Shown: positions 8,716-17,545, counted from the stretch's first letter. The stretch: 64,000 nucleotides of DNA from Lachnospiraceae bacterium (GCA_015056815.1 SVFN01000024.1:1-64000), one strand, 5' to 3'. Translations and numbers: made by a program. Notes: generated by a model from the sequence alone, not told the origin.

Positions 8716-9834
8716 ATGACACAGGACATTAAATTAACAAATATTCCATGCATGTCGGTTGGCAAAATGGTAGAGAAATTATCGGAGGCATATTGCGCTC
8801 TGATTAATGCGAAAGATCAGGTAAAGATGATGCCATCTATAATGCTTTGGGGCGCACCGGGTGTTGGTAAATCCCAGGGAGTAAGACAGATTGCGAAGGA
8901 GATAGAAGCTCGCACCGGTAAGAAAACAGCAGTAACAGATGTAAGACTTCTTTTATTCAATCCAATTGATTTAAGAGGAATTCCTACATCCAACGAAGAT
9001 AAGACTCTGGCTATATGGTTAAAGCCTCAGATTTTCCAGATGGATGAATCCGATGATGTAATAAATATTTTATTTCTTGATGAGATAACTGCAGCTGTGC
9101 AATCAGTTCAGGCTGCAGCATATCAGATAACGCTTGATAGAGTAGTCGGTGAACACAGATTGCCAGATAACTGCATTGTTATTGCTGCCGGTAATAGGAC
9201 TACAGATAAATCGGTAGCTTATAAGATGCCCAAGGCGCTTGCTAACAGATTGCTTCATATTGATGTAGAAGTAAGTTTTGATTCATGGAAGGAATGGGCT
9301 ATAGAAAGCGGAGTTAATCCAATGGTTGTTGGATATCTCGATTTCAGGAGAGATGCACTTATGTGTTTTGATGCTGGCTCTGAGGAGCTTGCATTTGCGA
9401 CACCTCGTTCTTGGGAGATGGTAAGCAATATTTTAAATCGTGTAAATGGGGATATTGATAAAGTATTCTCTCTTATTGCGGGCCTTGTAGGAATAGGACA
9501 GGCTGCGGAACTTCGTTCTTGGTCAAAGGTATATAAGGATCTTCCTGATATAGGAGATATTTTTGAAGGAAAAACAGCGGAAGTACCTAAGAAGCCGGAT
9601 AGTTTATATGCCTTGACCTCTGCAATGACAGCTTTTGCCAGTGCGCACCGTGATGATCTGGGTAAGATTCGCAATTCTATTTCATATGCAAATCAGTTAC
9701 CGCCAGATTTCTCGGTTGTACTTATGAAGGATTACATGAGCATTGAGAAGGACTATGTGAAGAAGCTGATGTCAATTCCGGAGTTCTCAAGATGGATGCA
9801 AACGAAGGGTAGTTTTCTGAATGGAAGTATCTAA
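8716..9834 (+). CDS. MoxR-type AAA+ ATPase
   Basis: A 372-residue AAA+ protein. Walker A is GAPGVGKS (residues 46-53), Walker B is ILFLDE (118-123), and a sensor motif IAAGNRTTD follows. MoxR proteins are chaperone-like ATPases that usually partner with VWA proteins. It starts 12 bp after the helicase stop with GGGAG before the ATG, and its end overlaps the VWA gene by 14 bp. This order, ATPase then VWA, is the classic MoxR-VWA layout. Substrate unknown. Confidence 0.85.
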   Translation: MTQDIKLTNIPCMSVGKMVEKLSEAYCALINAKDQVKMMPSIMLWGAPGVGKSQGVRQIAKEIEARTGKKTAVTDVRLLLFNPIDLRGIPTSNEDKTLAIWLKPQIFQMDESDDVINILFLDEITAAVQSVQAAAYQITLDRVVGEHRLPDNCIVIAAGNRTTDKSVAYKMPKALANRLLHIDVEVSFDSWKEWAIESGVNPMVVGYLDFRRDALMCFDAGSEELAFATPRSWEMVSNILNRVNGDIDKVFSLIAGLVGIGQAAELRSWSKVYKDLPDIGDIFEGKTAEVPKKPDSLYALTSAMTAFASAHRDDLGKIRNSISYANQLPPDFSVVLMKDYMSIEKDYVKKLMSIPEFSRWMQTKGSFLNGSI

Positions 9835-11137
9835 TAAAAAACTAAGAGAATATACAAGAAGAATAATGATAGCCAGAATGCGTCTTCTATGTAATAACGG
9901 ATTCTATGGTCTACTTCTTATGCATATGAGGATGAATATTAGCGATGAGAAAGAGACAGCCTGGTCTGATCTCAATGATAAGCTGTATTTTAATCCGGAT
10001 TTTTTGGAAAATGTCTCTGATAGAGAACTGGATTATGTCCTTATGCATCTGCTTTTACATGTGGTGCTGAAGCATCTAAATCGTAAGGGAAGTTTTGAGG
10101 AAAAATATTATGATGAAGCAGCTGATATAGTAGTGAATTCTAATATTTTAAGATCTAATGCAGGAAATTTGAGTTCTATTTCACTTAGCAATTTTGGTGG
10201 CATTCAAGAGTATATGGTTCCGGGCGGTGATGAAGGCTGGAAGTATAGTGTTGAAGAAGTGTATCAAATGCTAAGGACAGTTCTTACTCCAAGTGATGCT
10301 GGGGATGAGGGTGATGAAGAAGATTCTGAAATGGATTCAAATGATGGCTCCGATGCAGACGATAAATCTGAAGGGGAAGAAAAGTCTTCTTCAAACTCCG
10401 CTGGTTCGTATTCCGGTTGGGATTATCATAATCGTGAAAGTGAAGTTCAGGAAGCTGATAATAATCTTCAAGATGAGATATGGAAGGAAAGAATAATGCA
10501 GGCAGCATCGGCCATGCAGAGAAGAAATTCTGCCAAGGATGTTGGCCGGATTCCTGCTTTCGCAGAGAGATATCTTGAAGAGTTAAAAAAGCCTCAGACC
10601 GATTGGAGAACAGTGCTGGATGAATTTATCCAGGAAGAGATTAATGACTATTCTTTCTGTCCTCCAGATAGAAGGTTTGATGACAGTCCGTTCTTTTTAC
10701 CGGACTTTAATGAAAAGGATTATCGTGTAGAAAAAGTTCTATTTATGATAGATACTTCTGGTTCCATGTCGGATGATGAAATATCGCAGTGTTATTCAGA
10801 GATCAAAGGAGCCATTGATCAATTTAGTGGTAAGCTCGAAGGATGGTTGGGATTCTTTGATGCGCTGGTTGTGGAACCCCAACCATTTGTAGATGAGGAT
10901 GAGTTTATGGCTATTCGACCAGAAGGTGGAGGTGGTACAAGATTTGACATTATTTTCAAATATGTAGCAGAGCAAATGGCAGAGGAACCGCCTGTTAGCA
11001 TAGTTATTCTTACTGATGGATATGCATCATTTCCTAAAGAACGTGAAGCACATGGGATACCGGTTCTATGGATTATAGATAATGAAAATGTGACACCACC
11101 TTGGGGGAAGATTGCAAGAATAAATGTAGAAAAGTAA
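9821..11137 (+). CDS. VWA protein with DUF2201-like pseudo-metallopeptidase N-terminus
   Basis: A 438-residue partner of the MoxR ATPase. The N-terminal part resembles the DUF2201 putative metallopeptidase domain, including YDEAADIVVNSNIL. The expected HExxH zinc motif reads HLLLH (His76 to His80), so the catalytic Glu is Leu. An acidic Ser/Asp-rich linker covers about 155-200. The C-terminal VWA domain has the metal-binding motif DTSGSMS (Asp311, Ser313, Ser315) and ILTDGYASF. It may be a metal-dependent adaptor recruited by the ATPase rather than a protease. The loss of the Glu is seen directly; the functional reading is inference. Confidence 0.8.
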   Translation: MEVSNKKLREYTRRIMIARMRLLCNNGFYGLLLMHMRMNISDEKETAWSDLNDKLYFNPDFLENVSDRELDYVLMHLLLHVVLKHLNRKGSFEEKYYDEAADIVVNSNILRSNAGNLSSISLSNFGGIQEYMVPGGDEGWKYSVEEVYQMLRTVLTPSDAGDEGDEEDSEMDSNDGSDADDKSEGEEKSSSNSAGSYSGWDYHNRESEVQEADNNLQDEIWKERIMQAASAMQRRNSAKDVGRIPAFAERYLEELKKPQTDWRTVLDEFIQEEINDYSFCPPDRRFDDSPFFLPDFNEKDYRVEKVLFMIDTSGSMSDDEISQCYSEIKGAIDQFSGKLEGWLGFFDALVVEPQPFVDEDEFMAIRPEGGGGTRFDIIFKYVAEQMAEEPPVSIVILTDGYASFPKEREAHGIPVLWIIDNENVTPPWGKIARINVEK

Positions 11138-11355
11138 TAAAAGCAGTCTCTTTTACTTATGGAGATTCTCATCCAACATCCAGTGAACGTGTTAATGATG
11201 GAAAAGAGTACAGGAAGAAGCTCTACACATATGACGAGATAATCAAGGTAATTAAAAAGTACGGACTTCCCCCGGACTGGAACTTGGATGGGAAATATGG
11301 TCCTGAACGCTACGTCGAGGCTTATGTGTGGAGTGATAGAGGAATACTGATCTAA
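11101..11355 (+). CDS. Small hypothetical protein at the end of the MoxR-VWA operon
   Basis: An open frame of up to 84 codons overlapping the VWA gene's end. The only start-like codon in frame is TTG at 11101, without a good ribosome binding site, so the start is unresolved. The sequence from KAVSFTYGDSHPTSSERVND onward looks protein-like, with YTYDEIIKVIKKYGLPPDW. Its TAA overlaps the ATG of the ArsC-like gene by one base, supporting coupled translation. Family not recognised. Confidence 0.4.
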   Translation: MGEDCKNKCRKVIKAVSFTYGDSHPTSSERVNDGKEYRKKLYTYDEIIKVIKKYGLPPDWNLDGKYGPERYVEAYVWSDRGILI

Positions 11356-11696
11356 TGAATATACAGATTTTTGGAACAAAGAAATGCAATGATACAAAGA
11401 AGGCGGAGCGCTTCTTTAAGGAGCGAGGCATCAAGTATCAGTTTATCGACATGAAGGAAAAAGGTATGAGTAAGGGGGAGTTTACCTCTGTTGCCCAGGT
11501 CAATGGTGGCATTGACGCGATGCTGGATCCAAACTGCAAGGATCAGGATACGCTTGCCCTAATCCGTTATATTACAAAAGAGGATAAGCTGGAAAAGATC
11601 CTGGAGAATCCGCAGGTAATAAAGACGCCGGTTGTCAGAAACGGAAAGCAATCCACCCTCGGCTACCAGCCGGAGGTATGGAAGAAGTGGGACTAG
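11355..11696 (+). CDS. ArsC/Spx-family thioredoxin-fold protein
   Basis: A 113-residue protein of the arsenate reductase-like family. It begins MNIQIFGTKKCNDTKKAERFF, with one conserved Cys (residue 12) in place of the CxxC of Spx, and ends with a typical KTPVVRNGKQSTLGY block. Members reduce arsenate or act as redox-linked regulators; which applies here is not decidable. It is translationally coupled to the small ORF before it. It may simply have been captured next to the helicase operon. Confidence 0.8.
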   Translation: MNIQIFGTKKCNDTKKAERFFKERGIKYQFIDMKEKGMSKGEFTSVAQVNGGIDAMLDPNCKDQDTLALIRYITKEDKLEKILENPQVIKTPVVRNGKQSTLGYQPEVWKKWD

Positions 11697-11711
11697 ATGA
11701 GGTATTAGATT

Positions 11712-11864
11712 ATGGCAAATGTCGAGAAATTGATTGCGGGAGTAAGCAAGACGCATCCACCTGACATGAATAACAAAACACTTATAAGAGCAAATCAGGG
11801 GCATTCGATTCCGGTAGATGTGGAACTTGAAAAAGTGGAGCCGCCTAAGCTTGTCGTCTATTTA
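11712..11864 (+). pseudogene. KptA/Tpt1 RNA 2'-phosphotransferase remnant
   Basis: The frame from ATG 11712 reads GVSKTHP, then IRANQGHSIPVDVELEK and EPP. The second block is the hallmark substrate-binding motif of KptA/Tpt1. About 20 residues between the blocks and the whole C-terminal NAD-binding half are missing. The frame then runs into the 3' end of the convergent XRE gene. It cannot encode an active enzyme. Confidence 0.7.
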
Positions 11865-12286
11865 TTCTTAATAGTTTTTCTTATAATATTTGCCATATTA
11901 AGAAAATCTTTTGCTTTTAGGATTGCCATTCCCTGGGACTCATCACCTAATACAACTAATTGATCACCCGGTGATATATCGAATAGTTTTCGGGCCTTTG
12001 CAGGTATGACTATCTGTCCCTTATCGCCAACTGTAACCATTCCAAAGAGGTGCTTACCCTTCGGAGGAACATCCAGCCCCAGATTATCCTCTGGTTCATA
12101 GTTTGCCAGATCATCAAGAGACACACCGAAGAGTTCAGCCAGCAACTTGCACTTATCCAGATCAGGGATCGTTTCGCCACTCTCCCACTTTGCTACTGCC
12201 TGTCTGGATACACCTACTTCCTCTGCGATATCCTCTTGTGTCATCTGGTTTATCTTTCTAAGTCGAACGAGATTTTCATTAAACAT
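11858..12286 (-). CDS. XRE-family regulator with SpoVT/AbrB-like domain
   Basis: A 142-residue protein. Residues 1-62 are an XRE helix-turn-helix (MTQEDIAEEVGVSRQAVAKWE), and about 80-125 are an AbrB/SpoVT-like swapped-hairpin domain (GMVTVGDKGQIVIPAKARKL). This fusion is common in Clostridia as a stress or transition-state regulator. Its start overlaps the end of the acyltransferase gene by 8 bp, so the two are one minus-strand operon with the acyltransferase first. Target genes unknown. Confidence 0.85.
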   Translation of the reverse strand: MFNENLVRLRKINQMTQEDIAEEVGVSRQAVAKWESGETIPDLDKCKLLAELFGVSLDDLANYEPEDNLGLDVPPKGKHLFGMVTVGDKGQIVIPAKARKLFDISPGDQLVVLGDESQGMAILKAKDFLNMANIIRKTIKNK

Positions 12287-13400
12287 TATTTTGCTCCTTG
12301 TTTTTCTGATCTTTTTCCTTGCTTATTCCGAGGACAGCCCATCTGAAAAATGGTATCCTCGAAATAAGTGCATATAATCCATAGCCAAATACGAGACCGG
12401 CAATCAGACTAAGCAGATAGCAAAGAGGTGCAGGAAGGAGTGCATTTTTAGCAAAAATAAGCGCAACTGTGGATATTCCAAGATAATGGAATACGTATAG
12501 GCCAAAACTGTGAGAGCTCATCCATTTTGTAAAATCATTACTGAAGTCTCCAAATCTGGCCATACCGGAAAGCATAGCAAGGGAACCCGAATATGCACAT
12601 GCTGCGTAAAGCGGACCTCTGTTGACCGGCTTATCAGCATAGTTAGCTCCTCCGCGTACTATGAAGTTTAATATAGCGAATGCAATGCAGAGCGCTCCTC
12701 CGATCATGATAAATGCTACTGCGTACTTCTTCAGCTTATCCATTACTTCTTCATTTGAAAACACATAGTATCCCAGCATAAAGAATACAAAATAAAATGC
12801 AAATCTATATACTGATATGATTGGTGTATTAAGTATCTGTGCTGCTCCCCAGATAGGGAAGAAGAACAGAACGATTAGCCACAGAGGAGTTTTGGAACCG
12901 ATTTCAAGTAACTTATCCTTCTCGATATTTCTGATTACAACAAGTATCATGCTATATATCCAAAGAAGATGCACGAACCACAGTACTCCACTTCCTGAAG
13001 CGACCATTATAAGGAAGATAACAAATTTTGGAACTCCTGTTGCCGCAAGCTCTTTAGCACCATCTGCCAGATGCATGCTTACATATCCCTGAATAAACTG
13101 GAATACGAAAAGACCGATTGTGGAAGGAACCAGAAGCTTAGTAGTTCTGCTTTTTATGAATTCCTTATTCGTATGTTTCTCCAGATATAGTCTTGAGCTT
13201 ATACCTGCCACAATGAAAAGTATTGGCATAAACCATGGATATACGAGATACTGGAAAATATCGTAAGGCTGAACAGTCAGATTGGTAATCTGGCCAATTC
13301 CTCCTAAAACTCCCTCTGCGTTGTACATATATAATACATGGTACAAAACAACGATTACAACTGTAATCCATCTAATGTTATCTAAGTAATACTTTCTCAT
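12279..13400 (-). CDS. Acyltransferase family 3 membrane protein
   Basis: A 373-residue polytopic membrane protein of the OafA/YrhL acyltransferase-3 family, which O-acylates extracytoplasmic glycans or lipids. It begins MRKYYLDNIRWITVVIVVLYH with the conserved first-helix Arg and His and has about ten membrane segments. I chose the ATG at 13400 because AAAGGTGGG precedes it; the frame continues 25 codons further upstream without a good site. It shares an operon with the XRE-AbrB regulator. The acceptor is unknown. Confidence 0.8.
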   Translation of the reverse strand: MRKYYLDNIRWITVVIVVLYHVLYMYNAEGVLGGIGQITNLTVQPYDIFQYLVYPWFMPILFIVAGISSRLYLEKHTNKEFIKSRTTKLLVPSTIGLFVFQFIQGYVSMHLADGAKELAATGVPKFVIFLIMVASGSGVLWFVHLLWIYSMILVVIRNIEKDKLLEIGSKTPLWLIVLFFFPIWGAAQILNTPIISVYRFAFYFVFFMLGYYVFSNEEVMDKLKKYAVAFIMIGGALCIAFAILNFIVRGGANYADKPVNRGPLYAACAYSGSLAMLSGMARFGDFSNDFTKWMSSHSFGLYVFHYLGISTVALIFAKNALLPAPLCYLLSLIAGLVFGYGLYALISRIPFFRWAVLGISKEKDQKNKEQNNV

Positions 13401-13635
13401 ATATATCCCACCTTTGCAACTATTATTAACATTCGTTACTCTTATTTTACAAATTAATAGGGGGATGTCCACCAAGTAAACCGAACATTTTCTTGTGTTT
13501 TATGTTATATTTGGTTGCATTATACATGGTCAGAAATATTTGTGGTAAGACGGTCATCAAAGTTCAGTAAATTAGAATTAGCTAAGAAATTTGTAAGTTG
13601 CCTTGATTTACTACCTTATATTTTGGGGGGGCCTG
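13401..13635. other. Gap upstream of acyltransferase, no gene
   Basis: AT-rich sequence holding the presumed promoter of the minus-strand operon. I see only short frames and a G7 run at 13625-13631. Confidence 0.4.
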
Positions 13636-13777
13636 ATGTCTAAACGGAATATTATGCAAAAAGTTCCTGATATAAGCGTGAAAACAGTAGAATCAGTACT
13701 TGGCAAAATGTTGAAAGATAAAAAAGACAGGAACGTACAAAGGTGTACGTTACACAAGAAATGATGATGTGCGATAG
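13636..13777 (+). pseudogene. Fic-type C-terminal winged-helix remnant, frameshifted
   Basis: The frame from ATG 13636 reads MSKRNIMQKVPDISVKTVES and LGKMLKD, like the winged-helix tail of Fic-family proteins. The expected ending GTYKGVRYTRNDD continues in a different frame, so there is a frameshift around 13720-13735. The catalytic Fic core is absent. Confidence 0.5.
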
Positions 13778-13824
13778 AGGGTTTTATCGGAATATATTAC
13801 AGGATTATGCGATAAGGGATAATT

Positions 13825-14325
13825 ATGAAATTAAGAAAATTTGAAATAGATAATGATTTTGAATCAATGAAAAACTGGGTTACGGACGAGAGAAAGCACG
13901 CTATGTGGTGTGCTAATCTTATCAAGTATCCATTAAGTAAAGAACACATGGCCGAAACTATAGCAGTAGCAGGAGAAAGGTTTGGTGATATTCCTTATGT
14001 TGCTATATCTGATAATGGCAGAGTGGAAGGCTTTTTTTGCTATTCCTTTAATGATGAAACAAAAGAGGGTATGCTCAAATTTGTAGTAGTAGATCCTGAT
14101 GTAAGAGGAAAGGAAGTCGCCCGGACGATGCTTAGGCTTGCGGTAAAACAGGCGTTTGATCATCCTGAAACAGAAAGAGTACAGTTAAATGTATTTCCGG
14201 AAAATCCAAGAGCTAAGAGATGTTATGAAAAAGCTGGATTTGTAGTGAGAAACCTTACACCTGATGCATTTACTTATAAAGATGAAACCTGGGGCAGATG
14301 CAATATGGTATTCAACAAGGAATAA
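13825..14325 (+). CDS. GNAT family N-acetyltransferase
   Basis: A 166-residue GNAT protein. The acetyl-CoA-binding region is LKFVVVDPDVRGKEVARTML (about 92-111), followed by LNVFPENPRAKRCYEKAGF typical of RimI/RimJ-like members. An AAGGGA site precedes the ATG. It stands alone between a Fic remnant and repeat D. The substrate cannot be inferred. Confidence 0.85.
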   Translation: MKLRKFEIDNDFESMKNWVTDERKHAMWCANLIKYPLSKEHMAETIAVAGERFGDIPYVAISDNGRVEGFFCYSFNDETKEGMLKFVVVDPDVRGKEVARTMLRLAVKQAFDHPETERVQLNVFPENPRAKRCYEKAGFVVRNLTPDAFTYKDETWGRCNMVFNKE

Positions 14326-14346
14326 TTTTCAGTATAAACGCTTAAG

Positions 14347-14425
14347 CAAATCGGAAATTAAAACTCCGAGGGGATTTACGGATATAATGACAGACAGCTA
14401 CCCGTCCGATATAATGGGTGAGCAA
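14347..14425 (+). repeat. Dispersed repeat D, copy 2
   Basis: Similar along its length to 2099-2177, with a shared core GATATAATGGGTG. Here it is followed by a short ORF. Confidence 0.5.
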
Positions 14426-14451
14426 CCAAATATATGATAGAGGTATCAGTC

Positions 14452-14574
14452 ATGAACAAGTATGTATCGCTGGATAAGCGAAGTAAGAAGGCGCAGCGCG
14501 AGTATCGCGCAAAGCAAAGATTGGCAAAGAATTCAGAAATGGATTTGATGCCGTTCTTTTTTGCAAAAATATAA
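14452..14574 (+). CDS. Small ORF, KAQREY family fragment
   Basis: A 40-residue frame starting MNKYVSLDKRSKKAQREY after a weak AGAGG. I associate this opening with short uncharacterised proteins of gut Firmicutes, from memory. The second half (from 14489) is DNA also present at 17589-17690, where it has lost the MNKY start. It may be a remnant rather than a gene. Confidence 0.3.
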   Translation: MNKYVSLDKRSKKAQREYRAKQRLAKNSEMDLMPFFFAKI

Positions 14575-14583
14575 ATTTTTTGC

Positions 14584-14614
14584 TTGACTATGACGTAACG
14601 TAATAGTTTATGAT
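14584..14614 (+). promoter_or_regulatory. MerR-type promoter with 19-bp spacer
   Basis: TTGACT at 14584-14589 and TATGAT at 14609-14614 are 19 bp apart, the over-long spacing typical of MerR-activated promoters. The spacer carries ACGTAACGT, a likely binding site. Confidence 0.7.
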
Positions 14615-14642
14615 GTAATCACACGTGAAGGAGAGGATAGCC

Positions 14643-15371
14643 ATGAAGACAGTAAATGAAGTGAGTAAGCTGACAGGAGTGAGTATACGCACACTGCAGT
14701 ATTACGATAAGATAGGACTTTTAAAACCGGCGGAGTATACCGAGGCCGGATACAGGCTGTATGACGATGTAGCGCTGGAGAGACTGCAACAGATTTTATT
14801 GTTTCGTGAGCTGGAGTTTCCGCTTAAGGATATCAAGGATATCGTGACCAGATCTGATTTTGACAAGAGGAAGGCACTTGATCAGCAGATAGAACTTCTG
14901 GAATTAAAGAAGGAACATATCGAAAATCTGATCAGTATGTGCCGTGGTTTAAAACTGAGAGGAGTGAGACATATGGATTTTACAGCATTTGATTCAAGGA
15001 AGTTCGACGAATATGCAAAACGGGCTAAAGAACAGTGGGGAACCACGCAGGAATATAAGGAATTTTCCGAGAAGCACAAGAACTGTAGCAAGCAGGATGA
15101 AGAAAGTATGATGGCAGACTTCATGAAAGTCTTTGAGGAGTTTGGTGCCATGAAGAACAAGGCTGTTGCATCTGCAAAAGTACAGGAGCAGGTGAAGAGG
15201 CTTCAGGCATTTATTACGGACCACTTTTATAAGTGCTCGGATGAAGTGCTGTTCAGCCTTGGCAAGATGTATGCTGCCGGAGGAGAGTTTACTGAGAATA
15301 TTGATAAGATGGGAGGATCGGGAACTGCTGAGTTCGTCTACGAGGCCATCAAGATTTATTGCGGGAAATGA
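14643..15371 (+). CDS. MerR-family regulator with TipAS antibiotic-recognition domain
   Basis: A 242-residue activator. Residues 1-70 are a MerR DNA-binding domain (VSKLTGVSIRTLQYYDKIGLL), then a dimerisation helix, and from about 110 a TipAS domain ending in a typical FVYEAIKIYCGK. TipA-like proteins sense thiopeptide or other hydrophobic drugs. I chose ATG 14643 with GGAGAG upstream over the GTG at 14625. Its promoter has the 19-bp spacer, so it probably activates itself. The next gene is a broken MATE exporter, a plausible former target. Confidence 0.9.
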   Translation: MKTVNEVSKLTGVSIRTLQYYDKIGLLKPAEYTEAGYRLYDDVALERLQQILLFRELEFPLKDIKDIVTRSDFDKRKALDQQIELLELKKEHIENLISMCRGLKLRGVRHMDFTAFDSRKFDEYAKRAKEQWGTTQEYKEFSEKHKNCSKQDEESMMADFMKVFEEFGAMKNKAVASAKVQEQVKRLQAFITDHFYKCSDEVLFSLGKMYAAGGEFTENIDKMGGSGTAEFVYEAIKIYCGK

Positions 15372-15600
15372 GTCCCGTGATGGGATCGACACTTGCCGGG
15401 GCAGTGATCAATATCATCCTCGATCCTATATTCATCTTTGTTTTCAGGTGGAGTATGATGGGAGCTGCTGTGGCTGCAATTAACAACATGATCCGTAAGT
15501 ATGGAGCTATGGATGATATGTTCGGACAGGAGCAGTACGTTCTATTGTTGCAGGTATGGCTTCGGGGGGCCAAACAAATGCTGTTATATTCGAGTTGACG
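15368..15600 (+). pseudogene. MATE efflux transporter remnant
   Basis: Overlaps the end of the MerR gene. The frame reads SPVMGSTLAGAVINIILDPI and MMGAAVAA, characteristic of one MATE helix pair, followed by fragments resembling a later part (IRKYGAMD). Most of the 450-residue transporter is deleted. It implies the regulator once controlled a drug exporter here. Confidence 0.6.
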
Positions 15601-16012
15601 GAGGCTAACCGATGCAATAACACATAAGCAGGATAGAATGTAACGACACAAAAATCCGTCACAGTTTGGAAGGATTTTGTCAAAACACGTTTCTGTTAAA
15701 AATGATTGCATGTCATCAGAAACCGGTATATCATTAGAAACAGTAGTGTAAAACACAAGGGGATCGTTGAATGACAGACTTTGGTCCATTTGGAGGACAC
15801 AAAAGCGAAAACAGCTAATGGACAATCTGCAGCAGACAGAGGCTCATTGTCGCCGACAGCTTGGACAGTTCAATACGATTCCCTAAAATGAAGGATACGA
15901 GGAAGTGCTCAGAAAGCATGATACGGCTGTAATAGACAGCAATGATCTCGTAGAGACAGATACAGAATTATAAGAAAGAGAACGACTGATTAGATAAAGG
16001 AGAGGCGACAAG
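15601..16012. other. Degenerate 410-bp stretch, no gene
   Basis: Several short frames with stops and no ribosome binding sites; no recognisable motif. The end holds the GGAGAGG site of the threonine aldolase gene. Confidence 0.5.
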
Positions 16013-17044
16013 GTGAAAAAACTATTATTTGCGTCAGACTACATGGAAGGAGCACATCCGGCAATACTGAAAAAGCTTGTTGAAACAAATCTGGAGAGAA
16101 CGGCAGGTTACGGATACGATGATTTCTCTGAATCTGCGCGCAACAAGATCAGAGAAGCCTGTGCCGCTCCTGATGCGGATGTTTATTTTCTTGTAGGCGG
16201 AACCCAAACGAATGCGGTAATGATAGACGCTCTGCTTCGCCCGTATCAGGGAGTGATAGCCGCAAAGAGCGGTCATATAAGTGTCCATGAGGCAGGGGCG
16301 ATCGAGTTCGGAGGTCACAAGGTACTGGAGATCGATCAGCGTGATGGAAAGATTGCGGTCGAAGATATAGAGCGGATTATCCGGGAATACAGGCAGGATG
16401 AAAATCGTGATCATATGGTCATGCCGGGTATGGTTTATATTTCACAGCCAACAGAATATGGTACGCTATATTCTCTCACCGAACTGAAGGAGATAAGCCG
16501 GGTGTGCAGAGAAAATCACATTCCGCTTTATGTCGATGGCGCCAGACTGGCGTATGCTCTTGCCTGTCCTGAAAACGATGTTACACTTAAGGATCTTGCT
16601 ATGCTATGCGATGCATTTTATATTGGCGGGACGAAATGCGGAGCTCTGTTTGGTGAAGCAGTTGTTATACCGGAGCACGACTATATCCCGCATCTGTTCA
16701 CTATAATAAAACAGCACGGGGCTTTACTGGCAAAAGGAAGGATAGCAGGCCTTCAGTTTGATACCCTGTTCACCGGCGGATTGTATGACAATATAGGGAA
16801 AACTGCGATTGAGGCTGCGGATAAGATACGGAAGGTACTTGACGAGAAAGGATATAGACAGGCATTTCATTCCCCCACGAATCAGATATTCTTATGTTTG
16901 AACAAAGATCAGGCGCTGGCGTTATCTGAAAAAGTGGAGTTGGGATTCTGGGAGAATACAGATGACGGAAATACCATCCTGCGTATAGCAACAAGCTGGG
17001 CGACAGGACCGGAGGATGTTGAACAGTTGACAGAGTGTCTCTGA
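16013..17044 (+). CDS. Low-specificity L-threonine aldolase
   Basis: A 343-residue fold-type I PLP enzyme that splits threonine or allo-threonine into glycine and acetaldehyde. It opens with FASDYMEGAHPAIL, has FLVGGTQTNAVMI in the cofactor-phosphate region, LYVDGARLAYAL with the PLP-contacting Asp, and YIGGTKCGALFGEAVV with the Schiff-base Lys. The GTG start follows GGAGAGG. Length fits the family. A short ORF split by the MITE follows 17 bp later. Confidence 0.9.
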   Translation: MKKLLFASDYMEGAHPAILKKLVETNLERTAGYGYDDFSESARNKIREACAAPDADVYFLVGGTQTNAVMIDALLRPYQGVIAAKSGHISVHEAGAIEFGGHKVLEIDQRDGKIAVEDIERIIREYRQDENRDHMVMPGMVYISQPTEYGTLYSLTELKEISRVCRENHIPLYVDGARLAYALACPENDVTLKDLAMLCDAFYIGGTKCGALFGEAVVIPEHDYIPHLFTIIKQHGALLAKGRIAGLQFDTLFTGGLYDNIGKTAIEAADKIRKVLDEKGYRQAFHSPTNQIFLCLNKDQALALSEKVELGFWENTDDGNTILRIATSWATGPEDVEQLTECL

Positions 17045-17061
17045 GAAGAAGGAAAAACGTA

Positions 17062-17545
17062 ATGAAACAGTATATTGCTGATGCTTTTACAGATGTTTCC
17101 GGACAGTTTAAGGCATTTATAGACAGATGTAGTGCATTTTCGGACGTCCAACGGCCACTGTTCCATTTCCTGGCGGCCGATTTCCGATACATATCGGCCG
17201 ATTACGCAAACCAATTATTCCACGATGCACTTGACATGAGCCTCCATCGCACATGATGGTCTGGCAAAGCGGCAAACAGGCCATGCAGGCGTTTTGCCAA
17301 AGGCATAAGCCTATCATGTGCTACTCATGTAAAGTGCCTTTCGCGGCATAAGTGGTTTGCTGGTTACTTACGACCGTTCATTAACGGAATTGGAACGTTT
17401 GGCCGCGTAAAATCGGCCGTTTGACTCCGTAATATGCAGATGTAGAATTCAGAAAGCAAGAGATTATAGATTTCTGCAGGAGTGTGTAAATAACTTACAG
17501 GATAAAGTGTTATGGAATTACGCGAGATCAGAGATAATGAAATAG
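17062..17545 (+). pseudogene. Short ORF interrupted by MITE copy 2
   Basis: The ATG at 17062 has AAGGA upstream and opens MKQYIADAFTD, like the start of PhzF-family proteins, but then diverges. The MITE enters after codon 23. Removing the element and one 7-bp target copy restores a continuous frame of about 59 codons that ends at TAG 17543-17545. The original protein was therefore already short. The PhzF link rests on 11 residues and is weak. Confidence 0.4.
17133..17438 (+). mobile_element. 306-bp MITE, copy 2, with 7-bp target duplication
   Basis: The same length as, and closely similar to, 2343-2648, with the same ends. It is flanked by GATGTAG at 17126-17132 and 17439-17445. The nested hairpin is present (outer arms 17234-17240 and 17324-17330). 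The target duplication length differs from copy 1 (7 against 5), within the variable range known for IS21-type elements. Confidence 0.85.
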
